From assembly GCA_947260005.1 (NCBI GenBank), contig CAMYOL010000029.1, positions 1,077 through 65,076 on the forward strand: 64,000 nucleotides of DNA, written 5' to 3'. Position 1 is the first letter of the stretch, and each line of letters opens with the position of its first letter. The DNA is from an uncultured Ectothiorhodospiraceae bacterium. GTDB taxonomy: Bacteria > Pseudomonadota > Gammaproteobacteria > UBA6429 > Thiohalophilaceae. This document shows, piece by piece, positions 49,353 through 56,709 of this stretch. The notes under the pieces are model-generated. The model did not search any database. It was not told the origin of the DNA and saw only the letters and a program-made list of their open reading frames with translations. Position numbers and translations under genes: made by a program.

Positions 49353-51338
49353 TCAACTATCCGATTTTGATTGATTTAAACACCAATCTTTCCACATATC
49401 GCGATAAGCCTTTTCAATATTATTTGTTAAGGATTCAGCATCCATCAAGGGAGACATCATCATGTTTTCTCTTAATTTTTTGCGAAGAACTGATAATTTA
49501 TCAGAGTCCCTAGCCAAATTTACCGCTATCCTGACATATTCTTCCTTTGACTGTGCTATATGTTCTTTCAAGCCCAAGTTTATCATTTGGCTCACACCTA
49601 CTCTTGAAACATGTGAATTACCTTCCAATACTATTACTGGCACCCCCATCCATAAGGCTTCGCACGTTGTGGTTGTTCCATTGTAAGGAAAGGTGTCTAA
49701 CGCTATATCAACCTGATTATATTTTGTCAGATGTTCAATTTGACTTACATCTCTCTCAATACATATTACTCTGGATGGATCAACGCCATATGTAGAGAAA
49801 TTATTACGAAGATCGTTTCTCACAGAAGATTCATGTAAGGCAGCAGTTTTTAGCAGCAGTTGTGAGTTTGGTAACTCGAGAAGTATTTGAGCCCAAACAT
49901 TAATTGAGTCAGGCGTGATCTTAGCGAGTTTGTTAAAGCAACCAAAAGTAAATACTTCTGAGTTGAAGGAAGGTGGAACCCCGACATCTGGTGAATTATC
50001 TGGGGGAGAAAAACATGAAAAACTACCAGGTAACCTAATCAGTCGTTCCGAGTAGTATTTTTCAGTTGTTCCGATTGGATCAGCATAAGCATCCGTAATT
50101 CGATAATCTATCGTAGATAGACCGGTCGTGTTTGGATAACCTATCCAACTAACCTGTATTGGCGCAGGCTTTCTGGCAAAAACCAACAGTCTACCGGCCG
50201 AAGTATGTCCCGATAAGTCAACCAGAATGTCTATTTGGTCTTTTTGTATTAATTCAGTTGCTTTGTCGTCACTCAGACTGTAAATATCGCGCCAATGATG
50301 ACAGTAATTTTTAATTTGCTCGGTTAATTTATCTTTTTCTTTATTATTGCAATAGCAATACACTTCGACTTGTTCAGGATTATGATGTTCTAATACAGGT
50401 GAAATGAAAAAAGCTACTGAGTGTTTTCTAAAATCCCCAGATACATATCCTATTTTAATCCTGCGCTCTTGTTCGGAATTGTTGTTATGAACAGGAATAA
50501 ACGGTACAAGAGGTTCAGCAAATTTCCTGGAATATTTCAGGTGTTCATTAAAAATATTTTCTGCCGTTCTCGTACCTGAGTAATTTAACGTTAAGAGTAT
50601 ATTGCTAAACGTGATTGCTTTATCAGAGCCCGAAGCCATATCCAATGCAAGATTAAATTGCTCACTTGCATCCTCGGGTCTTCCTAAATTATAAAGAGCA
50701 TTCCCTAGCTCCAATTGTGCGATATAAGTTGGTCGATTTAATAAAGATTTTTTATAGCATTTAATAGCATCTTCATAGTGTCCAAGATTCACTAAAGTCT
50801 GAGCTAAGTTAAATAGTGTTTCATAATTGTCAGGCTCTAATTGTGAGGCATACTTATAATGTATCTTCGCCTCTTCGTATTGATGATTATTGAAAAATAA
50901 TAATCCCAGATTAATATGAGCATCAACTAAATCCGGATGGATTTCCAATGCTTTTTGGTAATGTAATAATGCCTTTTGAGCATCTCCCTTATCTTGCATA
51001 GCTTTAGCCAGATTATATTGAAACTCTCCAGCATTTGGATCAATTAGTAGTGCTCGGGAAATAAGGTCAATTGCATTGTCGAGATCACCTGATTTATATG
51101 CAATTACACCTAAGAGATTCAATGCATTATCATTGTTAGGATCATGTTGTAGTACTTTATGATAAAGACTTCTCGCTTTTTCGATATCACCATCTATCTG
51201 TAGCTGAACTGCAGAGTTCAACAATTGGTCAACATTTGGAGAATCAGAGACTGCCTTGTTCTCTTTGCCACAACATTTTTTCAGTTTTTTACCGCTACCG
51301 CAAGGGCAAGGAGAGTTACGACCAATTTTTGTTACCAT
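49353..51338 (-). CDS. SEC-C motif / TPR / O-GlcNAc transferase-like (GT41) protein
   Basis: The 661-residue protein starts with a SEC-C zinc motif (SPCPCGSGKKLKKCC, residues 9-23). TPR repeats (about 33-245) of the usual 34-residue type follow. The C-terminal half is a GT41/SPINDLY-like glycosyltransferase: IGYVSGDFRKHSVAFF, VDLSGHTSAGRL, QVSWIGYPNTTG, and DTFPYNGTTTTCEALWMGVPVI. Relatives transfer N-acetylglucosamine or other sugars to proteins. SEC-C motifs normally bind ribosome or SecB-type partners. The substrate is unknown. It is convergent with soxYZ. Confidence 0.85.
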   Translation of the reverse strand: MVTKIGRNSPCPCGSGKKLKKCCGKENKAVSDSPNVDQLLNSAVQLQIDGDIEKARSLYHKVLQHDPNNDNALNLLGVIAYKSGDLDNAIDLISRALLIDPNAGEFQYNLAKAMQDKGDAQKALLHYQKALEIHPDLVDAHINLGLLFFNNHQYEEAKIHYKYASQLEPDNYETLFNLAQTLVNLGHYEDAIKCYKKSLLNRPTYIAQLELGNALYNLGRPEDASEQFNLALDMASGSDKAITFSNILLTLNYSGTRTAENIFNEHLKYSRKFAEPLVPFIPVHNNNSEQERRIKIGYVSGDFRKHSVAFFISPVLEHHNPEQVEVYCYCNNKEKDKLTEQIKNYCHHWRDIYSLSDDKATELIQKDQIDILVDLSGHTSAGRLLVFARKPAPIQVSWIGYPNTTGLSTIDYRITDAYADPIGTTEKYYSERLIRLPGSFSCFSPPDNSPDVGVPPSFNSEVFTFGCFNKLAKITPDSINVWAQILLELPNSQLLLKTAALHESSVRNDLRNNFSTYGVDPSRVICIERDVSQIEHLTKYNQVDIALDTFPYNGTTTTCEALWMGVPVIVLEGNSHVSRVGVSQMINLGLKEHIAQSKEEYVRIAVNLARDSDKLSVLRKKLRENMMMSPLMDAESLTNNIEKAYRDMWKDWCLNQSKSDS

Positions 51339-51540
51339 TGTAAGAACTCATAATAAAATAAATCAGCGAGATTTATCATACACAAATAATATTAACACAG
51401 AAAATTCAAGTTTTTTATTATTCATTCCAGCAGACAAGATTATATACCCTATCTATTTAATCAACTCTATAGTTTTTTTGAATAGATTATTTTAAAACAG
51501 TATTCTCAAAAAATAAAAAAACTTATGTCTAGTTTTAATA

Positions 51541-51569
51541 AAAAACGGGTGCCGAAGCACCCGTTTTTT
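51541..51569 (-). terminator. Rho-independent terminator of the dsrE-like gene
   Basis: ACGGGTGC and GCACCCGT pair around CGAA, flanked by A-rich and T-rich runs. It is 21 bp after the dsrE-like stop. The spacer 51339-51540 up to the glycosyltransferase start shows nothing else but AT-rich sequence. Confidence 0.85.
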
Positions 51570-51590
51570 AGATTAACAGTAAATCAAACC

Positions 51591-52061
51591 TTATGGTTTA
51601 ACGTAGTTGTAACCTTTTTGTTGCAAGTGAGCAACATGAGCAACGCCTGATGGAATTACTTCCGCGTTTTCATTGATTTTATCTTTAGGTATTTTTTTTC
51701 CGCGGATAGTGTTTGCACAGATTGTGAATTTAACACCACGGTTAGCTAAACCAGCGATTTGATCGTTGAAATTATAGACTTTACCTTTTTTGTTCTTTTT
51801 ACCCATTGAGCCGTCAACCATTGCGAAAGCACCAGAGCTATGAGTAACAACGATCACTTCAATGTTGGCATCACCCAATGCATTCAGGTGATTTTTAACA
51901 TTACGAAGTGCACCTTTAGCGGTGTGGATGTTGTTTACATGATAAACAACTTTTTGTTGGTTATAACCATTTTTTGCAGCTTTTGATGGATCAATAGCAT
52001 AAGCTGATGCGGTCATCGCAACACCTGCAGCAATTAACGCAGCTTTACTTAATAATTTCAT
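51591..52061 (-). CDS. Periplasmic DsrE/DsrF-like protein
   Basis: The 156-residue protein has a Sec signal (1-22, ending SAYA) and a DsrE-like alpha/beta fold: VVYHVNNIHTAKGALRNVKNHL, IEVIVVTHSSGAFAMV and GVKFTICANTIRG. The single mature Cys (C115) sits at the position of the conserved Cys of DsrE relatives. DsrE-type proteins handle persulfide sulfur; the secreted group is poorly understood. It starts at ATG 52061 behind AGGAGGA. A sigma54 promoter candidate and repeat lie upstream and a sigma54 regulator is the next gene. Confidence 0.85.
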   Translation of the reverse strand: MKLLSKAALIAAGVAMTASAYAIDPSKAAKNGYNQQKVVYHVNNIHTAKGALRNVKNHLNALGDANIEVIVVTHSSGAFAMVDGSMGKKNKKGKVYNFNDQIAGLANRGVKFTICANTIRGKKIPKDKINENAEVIPSGVAHVAHLQQKGYNYVKP

Positions 52062-52108
52062 TTTAACTCCTCCTAAGAATTAGGTATAAATGTTACATAA
52101 CAAAGTAC

Positions 52109-52120
52109 TACTCGCGAGTA
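52109..52120. promoter_or_regulatory. 12 bp palindrome in the dsrE-like leader
   Basis: TACTCGCGAGTA is its own reverse complement. It lies downstream of the predicted sigma54 start site (about 52126), so it is in the 5' untranslated region and may form a short hairpin or bind a repressor. Confidence 0.4.
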
Positions 52121-52137
52121 CTGTATACATAGATACA

Positions 52138-52152
52138 GCAAATGGCGTTCCA
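52138..52152 (-). promoter_or_regulatory. Candidate sigma54 (-24/-12) promoter of the dsrE-like gene
   Basis: On the minus strand TGGAACGCCATTTGC has GG and GC ten bases apart, matching TGGcACG-N4-TTGC at most fixed positions. It is the best sigma54 match in the window and lies beside a sigma54-activator gene. Predicted start is near 52126, 65 bp before the ATG. Confidence 0.6.
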
Positions 52153-52238
52153 AAGTCTAGGTTTTTTTTATCTAAAGATATTTCAATAACTTAGTTGATT
52201 TTAGCGAGCATATCAGTACTATCTAATATCATTTCGGG

Positions 52239-52249
52239 TGCATTATGCA
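52239..52249. promoter_or_regulatory. TGCA-N3-TGCA inverted repeat upstream of the dsrE-like promoter
   Basis: TGCA-TTA-TGCA lies 87 bp upstream of the -24 element of the dsrE-like gene, in the gap after the regulator's stop codon. It matches the repeats before soxY and the sensor kinase gene. Confidence 0.45.
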
Positions 52250-52276
52250 TCTTTTATAAGGTTTTAAGATGGTAAT

Positions 52277-53656
52277 TTACACCGTTTCTAAATCATTGTC
52301 ATAACGTCTTAACTTTCTCCACAGTGTTGTCTTATCAATACCTAACACTTTTGCTGCCTGGGTTTTTTTACCCCGACAACATTTCAAAACATGCTGGATG
52401 TATTCCTGTTCCAATTCTAATAATGATATAAAATCATTTTCAGAAAATGTAGCGGCAAGCAGGTCATCTTCACTAACAACCGGATTTGAATCTTCCCAGG
52501 TCAAGATTGGACTATCTGCGAGGATGACACAACGCTCTACCGTGTTTCTCAATTCACGAACATTACCTTTCCAGTCTGCCTCACACATACGCTGTAAAGA
52601 GGTGCTATCATAACCTTTCACACTACGTTGATAGCGCTCATTAAACTCTTTCAGATAATAATCGACCAATGCAGGAACATCCTCTCTACGTTCATTTAAG
52701 GAAGGCACACGGATGGTCACCACATTTAAGCGATGATAGAAATCATGGCGTAAATTTCCCTCCTCGACCATTTGCTCCAGATCCTGATTGCTTGCGGCAA
52801 CGACTCTGACATCCACTGGAATTGGAGTTATACCGCCCACCCTGATAATTCTTCGATCTTCGATCGCTCGCATCAATTTAATTTGCATCTTGTCGGAAAT
52901 ATTGCAAATTTCATCCAGAAACAAGGTTCCCCCATCAGCCTGTTCCATAAGCCCATATTTCCGCTGTGTTGCACCGGTAAAAGCACCTTTTTCATGCCCG
53001 AATAATTCACTTTCAAGTAAAGTATCGCTCAATGCACCACAATCAATAGCCACAAAGGGTTTGTCATTTCGCGGACTGAAATCATGTAACGCACGCGCGA
53101 CGAGTTCTTTACCGGTTCCGGATTCTCCAGTTAGAATGGCACTACAGCTTACTTCAGCTATTTTCTCAATCGTAGTGAACAGAGTTCGCATTACCGGCGT
53201 ATCACCGATCATACCGAAGCGATTACGTTTTTGACCAATTCGCCGTTTTAATAGTTTATTTTCAGTACGTAAGTGACGTGATTTAATCGTTCGTTCAAGC
53301 ATAATCCGTAGCTCTTCAAAATCGAACGGTTTTTTAATGAAATCATTTGCTCCGCGTTTCATTGCTTCTACGGCATTCTCTACAGAAGAATAGCCTGTCA
53401 TCACGACCACAGGAACATCTTGATCAACACTTCTAAGTTCACTCAATAATTCAAACCCGTTCATGCCCGGCATTCGTAAATCTGTTATGACAATATCAGC
53501 ACCATCTTTTTTGAACTCTTCCAGACATGCTGACGCATCCTGAAACACCGTACAATCATAATCCGCATTGTCGCAGTTTCGTTTCATGACTCGGCATGTT
53601 ACTGCATCATCATCTATAAACATTATACGAGTTGACTTATTTGATTTAGACGACAT
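52277..53656 (-). CDS. Sigma54-dependent response regulator (NtrC family)
   Basis: A protein of 459 residues from ATG 53656, overlapping the kinase gene end by 11 bp; an upstream start at 53704 would put extra residues inside the kinase gene. REC (about 9-125) has FIDDDAVT, the phospho-Asp in ITDLRMPGMNG and Lys in IKKPF. The AAA+ domain (about 145-365) has Walker A GESGTGKE, the sigma54 loop GAFTGA and Walker B GGTLFLDE. A Fis-type helix-turn-helix ends the protein (TQAAKVLGIDKTTLWRKLRRY). It is predicted to activate sigma54 promoters such as those before dsrE-like and soxY. Confidence 0.95.
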   Translation of the reverse strand: MSSKSNKSTRIMFIDDDAVTCRVMKRNCDNADYDCTVFQDASACLEEFKKDGADIVITDLRMPGMNGFELLSELRSVDQDVPVVVMTGYSSVENAVEAMKRGANDFIKKPFDFEELRIMLERTIKSRHLRTENKLLKRRIGQKRNRFGMIGDTPVMRTLFTTIEKIAEVSCSAILTGESGTGKELVARALHDFSPRNDKPFVAIDCGALSDTLLESELFGHEKGAFTGATQRKYGLMEQADGGTLFLDEICNISDKMQIKLMRAIEDRRIIRVGGITPIPVDVRVVAASNQDLEQMVEEGNLRHDFYHRLNVVTIRVPSLNERREDVPALVDYYLKEFNERYQRSVKGYDSTSLQRMCEADWKGNVRELRNTVERCVILADSPILTWEDSNPVVSEDDLLAATFSENDFISLLELEQEYIQHVLKCCRGKKTQAAKVLGIDKTTLWRKLRRYDNDLETV

Positions 53657-55610
53657 ATTTAGCCTCCATAATTTCGTCATCAGATTGATCATCCATTTCA
53701 GCATGAAAAGGCAAAAGAATTACAACACGCAGTCCTTCTCCCGGTGTATTTTCCAGATGTATTGTCCCACCATGATGTTTAACAATGCCATAACTCACTG
53801 ACAAACCCAGTCCAGTCCCTTCGCCTTCTTGTTTGGTCGTAAAAAAGGGATCGAATACTTTGGAAATTTCCTGGGTTTTAATTCCGGCCCCAGTATCGAT
53901 GATTTCAACTGCAATATAATCGATATCTTTATAGGATTTGATATGGATAGTGCCACCGGCAACAGAAGCCTGTACTGCATTTAAAATAATATTAACCAAT
54001 ACCTGCTGTATCTGATTCATATCAGCGACGAGAAATAAGTCATGTTGCAGATCCGTAACGACGGTAATTTCAGCCGATTCGATTCGATGTTGCAACAAAT
54101 CCAGGGTGTCTTCGATTAACTGACTCATATTGAATTCGTGATAGTCAGGTTTATTTTCTCTTGCAAAGCTTAAAATACCCTGCACAATCCGTGCGCAACG
54201 TTGACCTTCTTTTTTGAGGAGATTTAAATCATTCAACGCTTCTTCATTGTCTTTCACGCCTTCTTCAATTAGTGATGCGAGAGACATGATATTCATAAGT
54301 GGGTTATTAATTTCATGGCCAATACCCGCCGCTAACTGCCCAACAGAAGCAAGTCGTTCGGATTGTCGTGCCAGTTTTTCAGCTTTATCTCTTTCGCGTT
54401 TGGCTTTAACTAAACTGGCCGTTAAATAATTAAACGCTTTACCTGCAACCCCTATTTCATCATTGCGAGTATCGTTAGAACGAGATGAGTGGTCACCATC
54501 CGCATAACGGGTAATCGCTTCCGCCAGATCATGTACAGGTTGCGACATACGCCATGCCGCCCATACAGATATTAATAAACTAATTACCAGCAGAACACCC
54601 AGCAATAACCAGATTGACTTGCGCAGGCTGTCTATTGAAGCAAAGACGGTTTTACTATCTGCTTCAACTAATAACAACCAGGAAGTATTCGGTCTTGATT
54701 CAAAGGGTGATAGATTTTTAAAAAATAGCATACGGCCATCATTTCGAAACAGTGAACCTTTTTCCCGATTTTGTTTTATATACTGCCACTCTTCTTTAGA
54801 GATCTCATTCGTAAAACGATATTGAGACTCTAGCTGGTTACCAAAACGTTTGGAAATATCGTGGTGGTATAAATAGATTCCATCACGTACTGTCCCTTCA
54901 TTAATTTCAACGACAAAGGCATTTCCTGGATACCCACCTAAAGCAGATTTAATCGTTGAATCAAGTCGAGTCCCCCACATGTTTACAACCAACAGACCTT
55001 CTTCTCGATCGAGTTCATCTTTTACCGTCGCAGAATAACGCACCATTGCCGGACAAAAATCGGCATCATGCGTCACGCGACCTAACTCAAAATCGGACAT
55101 CACGACATCTTGATCGATACCTAAGGTGTATTTAAAAAAAGATTTATTGGACTGATCGGCAACGTAGAGTCGTTTAAATTTGTCATCGATTAACTTTGGC
55201 TCAATTGGTTTTCCTTCTTTGACCTTAACCAGGGTTCTGCCCTGTGGATCAATAAACCGCAAGGCCTGAATACTCGGTACCACATGTGAATAGTTTAAAA
55301 AAAACAGTTCCAGGTCTTCGGCGAGACGCTGGTAATCAGCCGGATTCATCACTTTACCAGATTGTTTTTGGGTAAAGGAGGCAAACTGCCTTACCGCCGG
55401 CACATGAGCGAGACCTCTGGCGATGGCTTTCTGATTATTTAGAATCAGCTTAATCTCGTCAGACATTTTGTTCAGAGTGACATGCAGTTCTTTTTCCGTC
55501 TGAACACGTAACTCAGATTCAGCACGATCAACAACACCAAACAGAAGGATGAGCAACGGAACCGCTGTCATTAGACTTAGAATTAGAAAGAATTTATGGC
55601 GCAGTTGCAT
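53646..55610 (-). CDS. Membrane sensor histidine kinase with dCache-like periplasmic domain
   Basis: The 654-residue protein has a first membrane helix (about 8-27), a large periplasmic domain (about 30-325) of double-Cache type, a second helix (about 330-352), HAMP (about 353-405), a HisKA box with GIGHEINNPLMNIMSLA, and HATPase motifs (NIILNAVQAS, DTGAGI, EGTGLGLSVSYGIVKHHGG). It is the cognate kinase of the overlapping regulator. The ligand is unknown. Context suggests a sulfur compound, but that is inference. Confidence 0.93.
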   Translation of the reverse strand: MQLRHKFFLILSLMTAVPLLILLFGVVDRAESELRVQTEKELHVTLNKMSDEIKLILNNQKAIARGLAHVPAVRQFASFTQKQSGKVMNPADYQRLAEDLELFFLNYSHVVPSIQALRFIDPQGRTLVKVKEGKPIEPKLIDDKFKRLYVADQSNKSFFKYTLGIDQDVVMSDFELGRVTHDADFCPAMVRYSATVKDELDREEGLLVVNMWGTRLDSTIKSALGGYPGNAFVVEINEGTVRDGIYLYHHDISKRFGNQLESQYRFTNEISKEEWQYIKQNREKGSLFRNDGRMLFFKNLSPFESRPNTSWLLLVEADSKTVFASIDSLRKSIWLLLGVLLVISLLISVWAAWRMSQPVHDLAEAITRYADGDHSSRSNDTRNDEIGVAGKAFNYLTASLVKAKRERDKAEKLARQSERLASVGQLAAGIGHEINNPLMNIMSLASLIEEGVKDNEEALNDLNLLKKEGQRCARIVQGILSFARENKPDYHEFNMSQLIEDTLDLLQHRIESAEITVVTDLQHDLFLVADMNQIQQVLVNIILNAVQASVAGGTIHIKSYKDIDYIAVEIIDTGAGIKTQEISKVFDPFFTTKQEGEGTGLGLSVSYGIVKHHGGTIHLENTPGEGLRVVILLPFHAEMDDQSDDEIMEAKYVV

Positions 55611-55632
55611 ATCGGTAAATTGCTATTTTCTC

Positions 55633-55643
55633 TGCATTTTGCA
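55633..55643. promoter_or_regulatory. TGCA-TTT-TGCA inverted repeat just before the sensor kinase
   Basis: A perfect TGCA-N3-TGCA repeat 23 bp upstream of the kinase start. With the copy at 55737 it brackets the likely promoter of the kinase-regulator operon and suggests autoregulation. No clear -24/-12 element was seen here. Confidence 0.4.
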
Positions 55644-55736
55644 TAAGTATAGCAAGATATAACTCAATACAACAAAATAAACTTACTTTTTCAGGGTTAT
55701 ATATTAGAGAACTCTAATGCGGCATGCAGTTTTTAG

Positions 55737-55747
55737 TGCATTTTGCA
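55737..55747. promoter_or_regulatory. Second TGCA-TTT-TGCA repeat upstream of the sensor kinase
   Basis: Identical to the copy at 55633 in all 11 bases. It lies just after the stop of the DUF2818-like gene and 127 bp before the kinase start. Confidence 0.4.
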
Positions 55748-55750
55748 GTA

Positions 55751-56083
55751 TTATTTGCTGCGTCGATGCCGTTTGTCCAGATGAGGACGAAGATCATAAC
55801 GATAGATAAATCCAGGTAAGGCAAATACAACAAATAAGCAGAAAATAACCGCGTAAAACTCCCAATCCTGGTGATACAACTCGCCCATTAGCTTCTGTTC
55901 CAGTCCCAGAGCGCCAAGTAAGAAAACCACAAGTAATACCAGCCATTCCAGTAAACACATCCATAAGCGCTTACCGGTACCACCTGGCGGCTCTATCAGC
56001 AGGAAAAAGCGTTCACTGAACCAGGGTAAATTGGCCGAAATGATCGCAATGACTATTAAGATAAGTATGGCATTTTGTAGCAT
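55751..56083 (-). CDS. DUF2818-family small membrane protein
   Basis: A protein of 110 residues from ATG 56083; a TTG at 56125 would add 14 polar residues ahead of the first helix. It has three hydrophobic helices (AILILIVIAIISANLPW, WLVLLVVFLLGALG, FYAVIFCLFVVFALPGFIYRY). The pattern NLPWFSERFFLL and a Pro-Gly-Phe-x-Tyr-Arg-Tyr end matches DUF2818, often seen near complex I genes. Function unknown. Confidence 0.75.
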   Translation of the reverse strand: MLQNAILILIVIAIISANLPWFSERFFLLIEPPGGTGKRLWMCLLEWLVLLVVFLLGALGLEQKLMGELYHQDWEFYAVIFCLFVVFALPGFIYRYDLRPHLDKRHRRSK

Positions 56084-56158
56084 ATCGGGATTATACAGAC
56101 GAAAACGGACGTTGTCAGAGACCAACGCCTATTACCGCTCAGATTTTGGTAAATCGGT

Positions 56159-56596
56159 CTACTTTAAGGTAACCACTTCCCCCTGTAAGGCTACCCCCGC
56201 GATAATGGCCCCGGCACCACATTTGAAGGTTTCATCACTGCTCGTCAAATTCCCTTTATAGTTCGATTTAATATTGATAACCGCATTTCCGCCGAGCTGA
56301 AGAGCCCTTTCCTTCAGTTGTATCATTGCACTCAAAAAAACCCACTCGCAGGCTTCCTGGTCGGATTTTCCAAATGCATTGCTTTTTTTGTTTGTACTGA
56401 ATGTTCCATATCGTTTTGATACTTTGCTATGTTTTTGAGTACCAAAATAATATTTAACACCGGCCAATTTCTCTTTTGCCTGCTCAGTCATTAAGACATT
56501 TGCGACCGAATAGTCTCCAATATCATCCCGGGCCATACTCACAGAGCTAAGCATTAACAAACTAAAGCTCGTTATCAGCAATGTAACTTTGTACAT
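56159..56596 (-). CDS. Small secreted YbjQ-like protein
   Basis: The 145-residue protein has a Sec signal (1-22, MARD cleavage region). The core contains LKERALQLGGNAVINIKSNYKG and the C-terminal GAIIAGVALQGEVVTLK. Proteins of this size and ending are often mislabelled 'excinuclease ATPase subunit' in databases; there is no UvrA-like ATPase motif here. A fold like heavy-metal-binding YbjQ is likely. Confidence 0.65.
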   Translation of the reverse strand: MYKVTLLITSFSLLMLSSVSMARDDIGDYSVANVLMTEQAKEKLAGVKYYFGTQKHSKVSKRYGTFSTNKKSNAFGKSDQEACEWVFLSAMIQLKERALQLGGNAVINIKSNYKGNLTSSDETFKCGAGAIIAGVALQGEVVTLK

Positions 56597-56709
56597 AAAT
56601 ATCCCTCACAATTATTTACATATATCTCATAGTACTAAATATTAACGAAACAATAACACCTGTTATTAAATATAGACTGAACGGAATAACCATATACATA
56701 AGATACCGA

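Noticed and set aside
56159-56596. 'Excinuclease ATPase subunit' label
   Set aside because: No Walker or UvrA zinc motifs; the gene is a small secreted protein.
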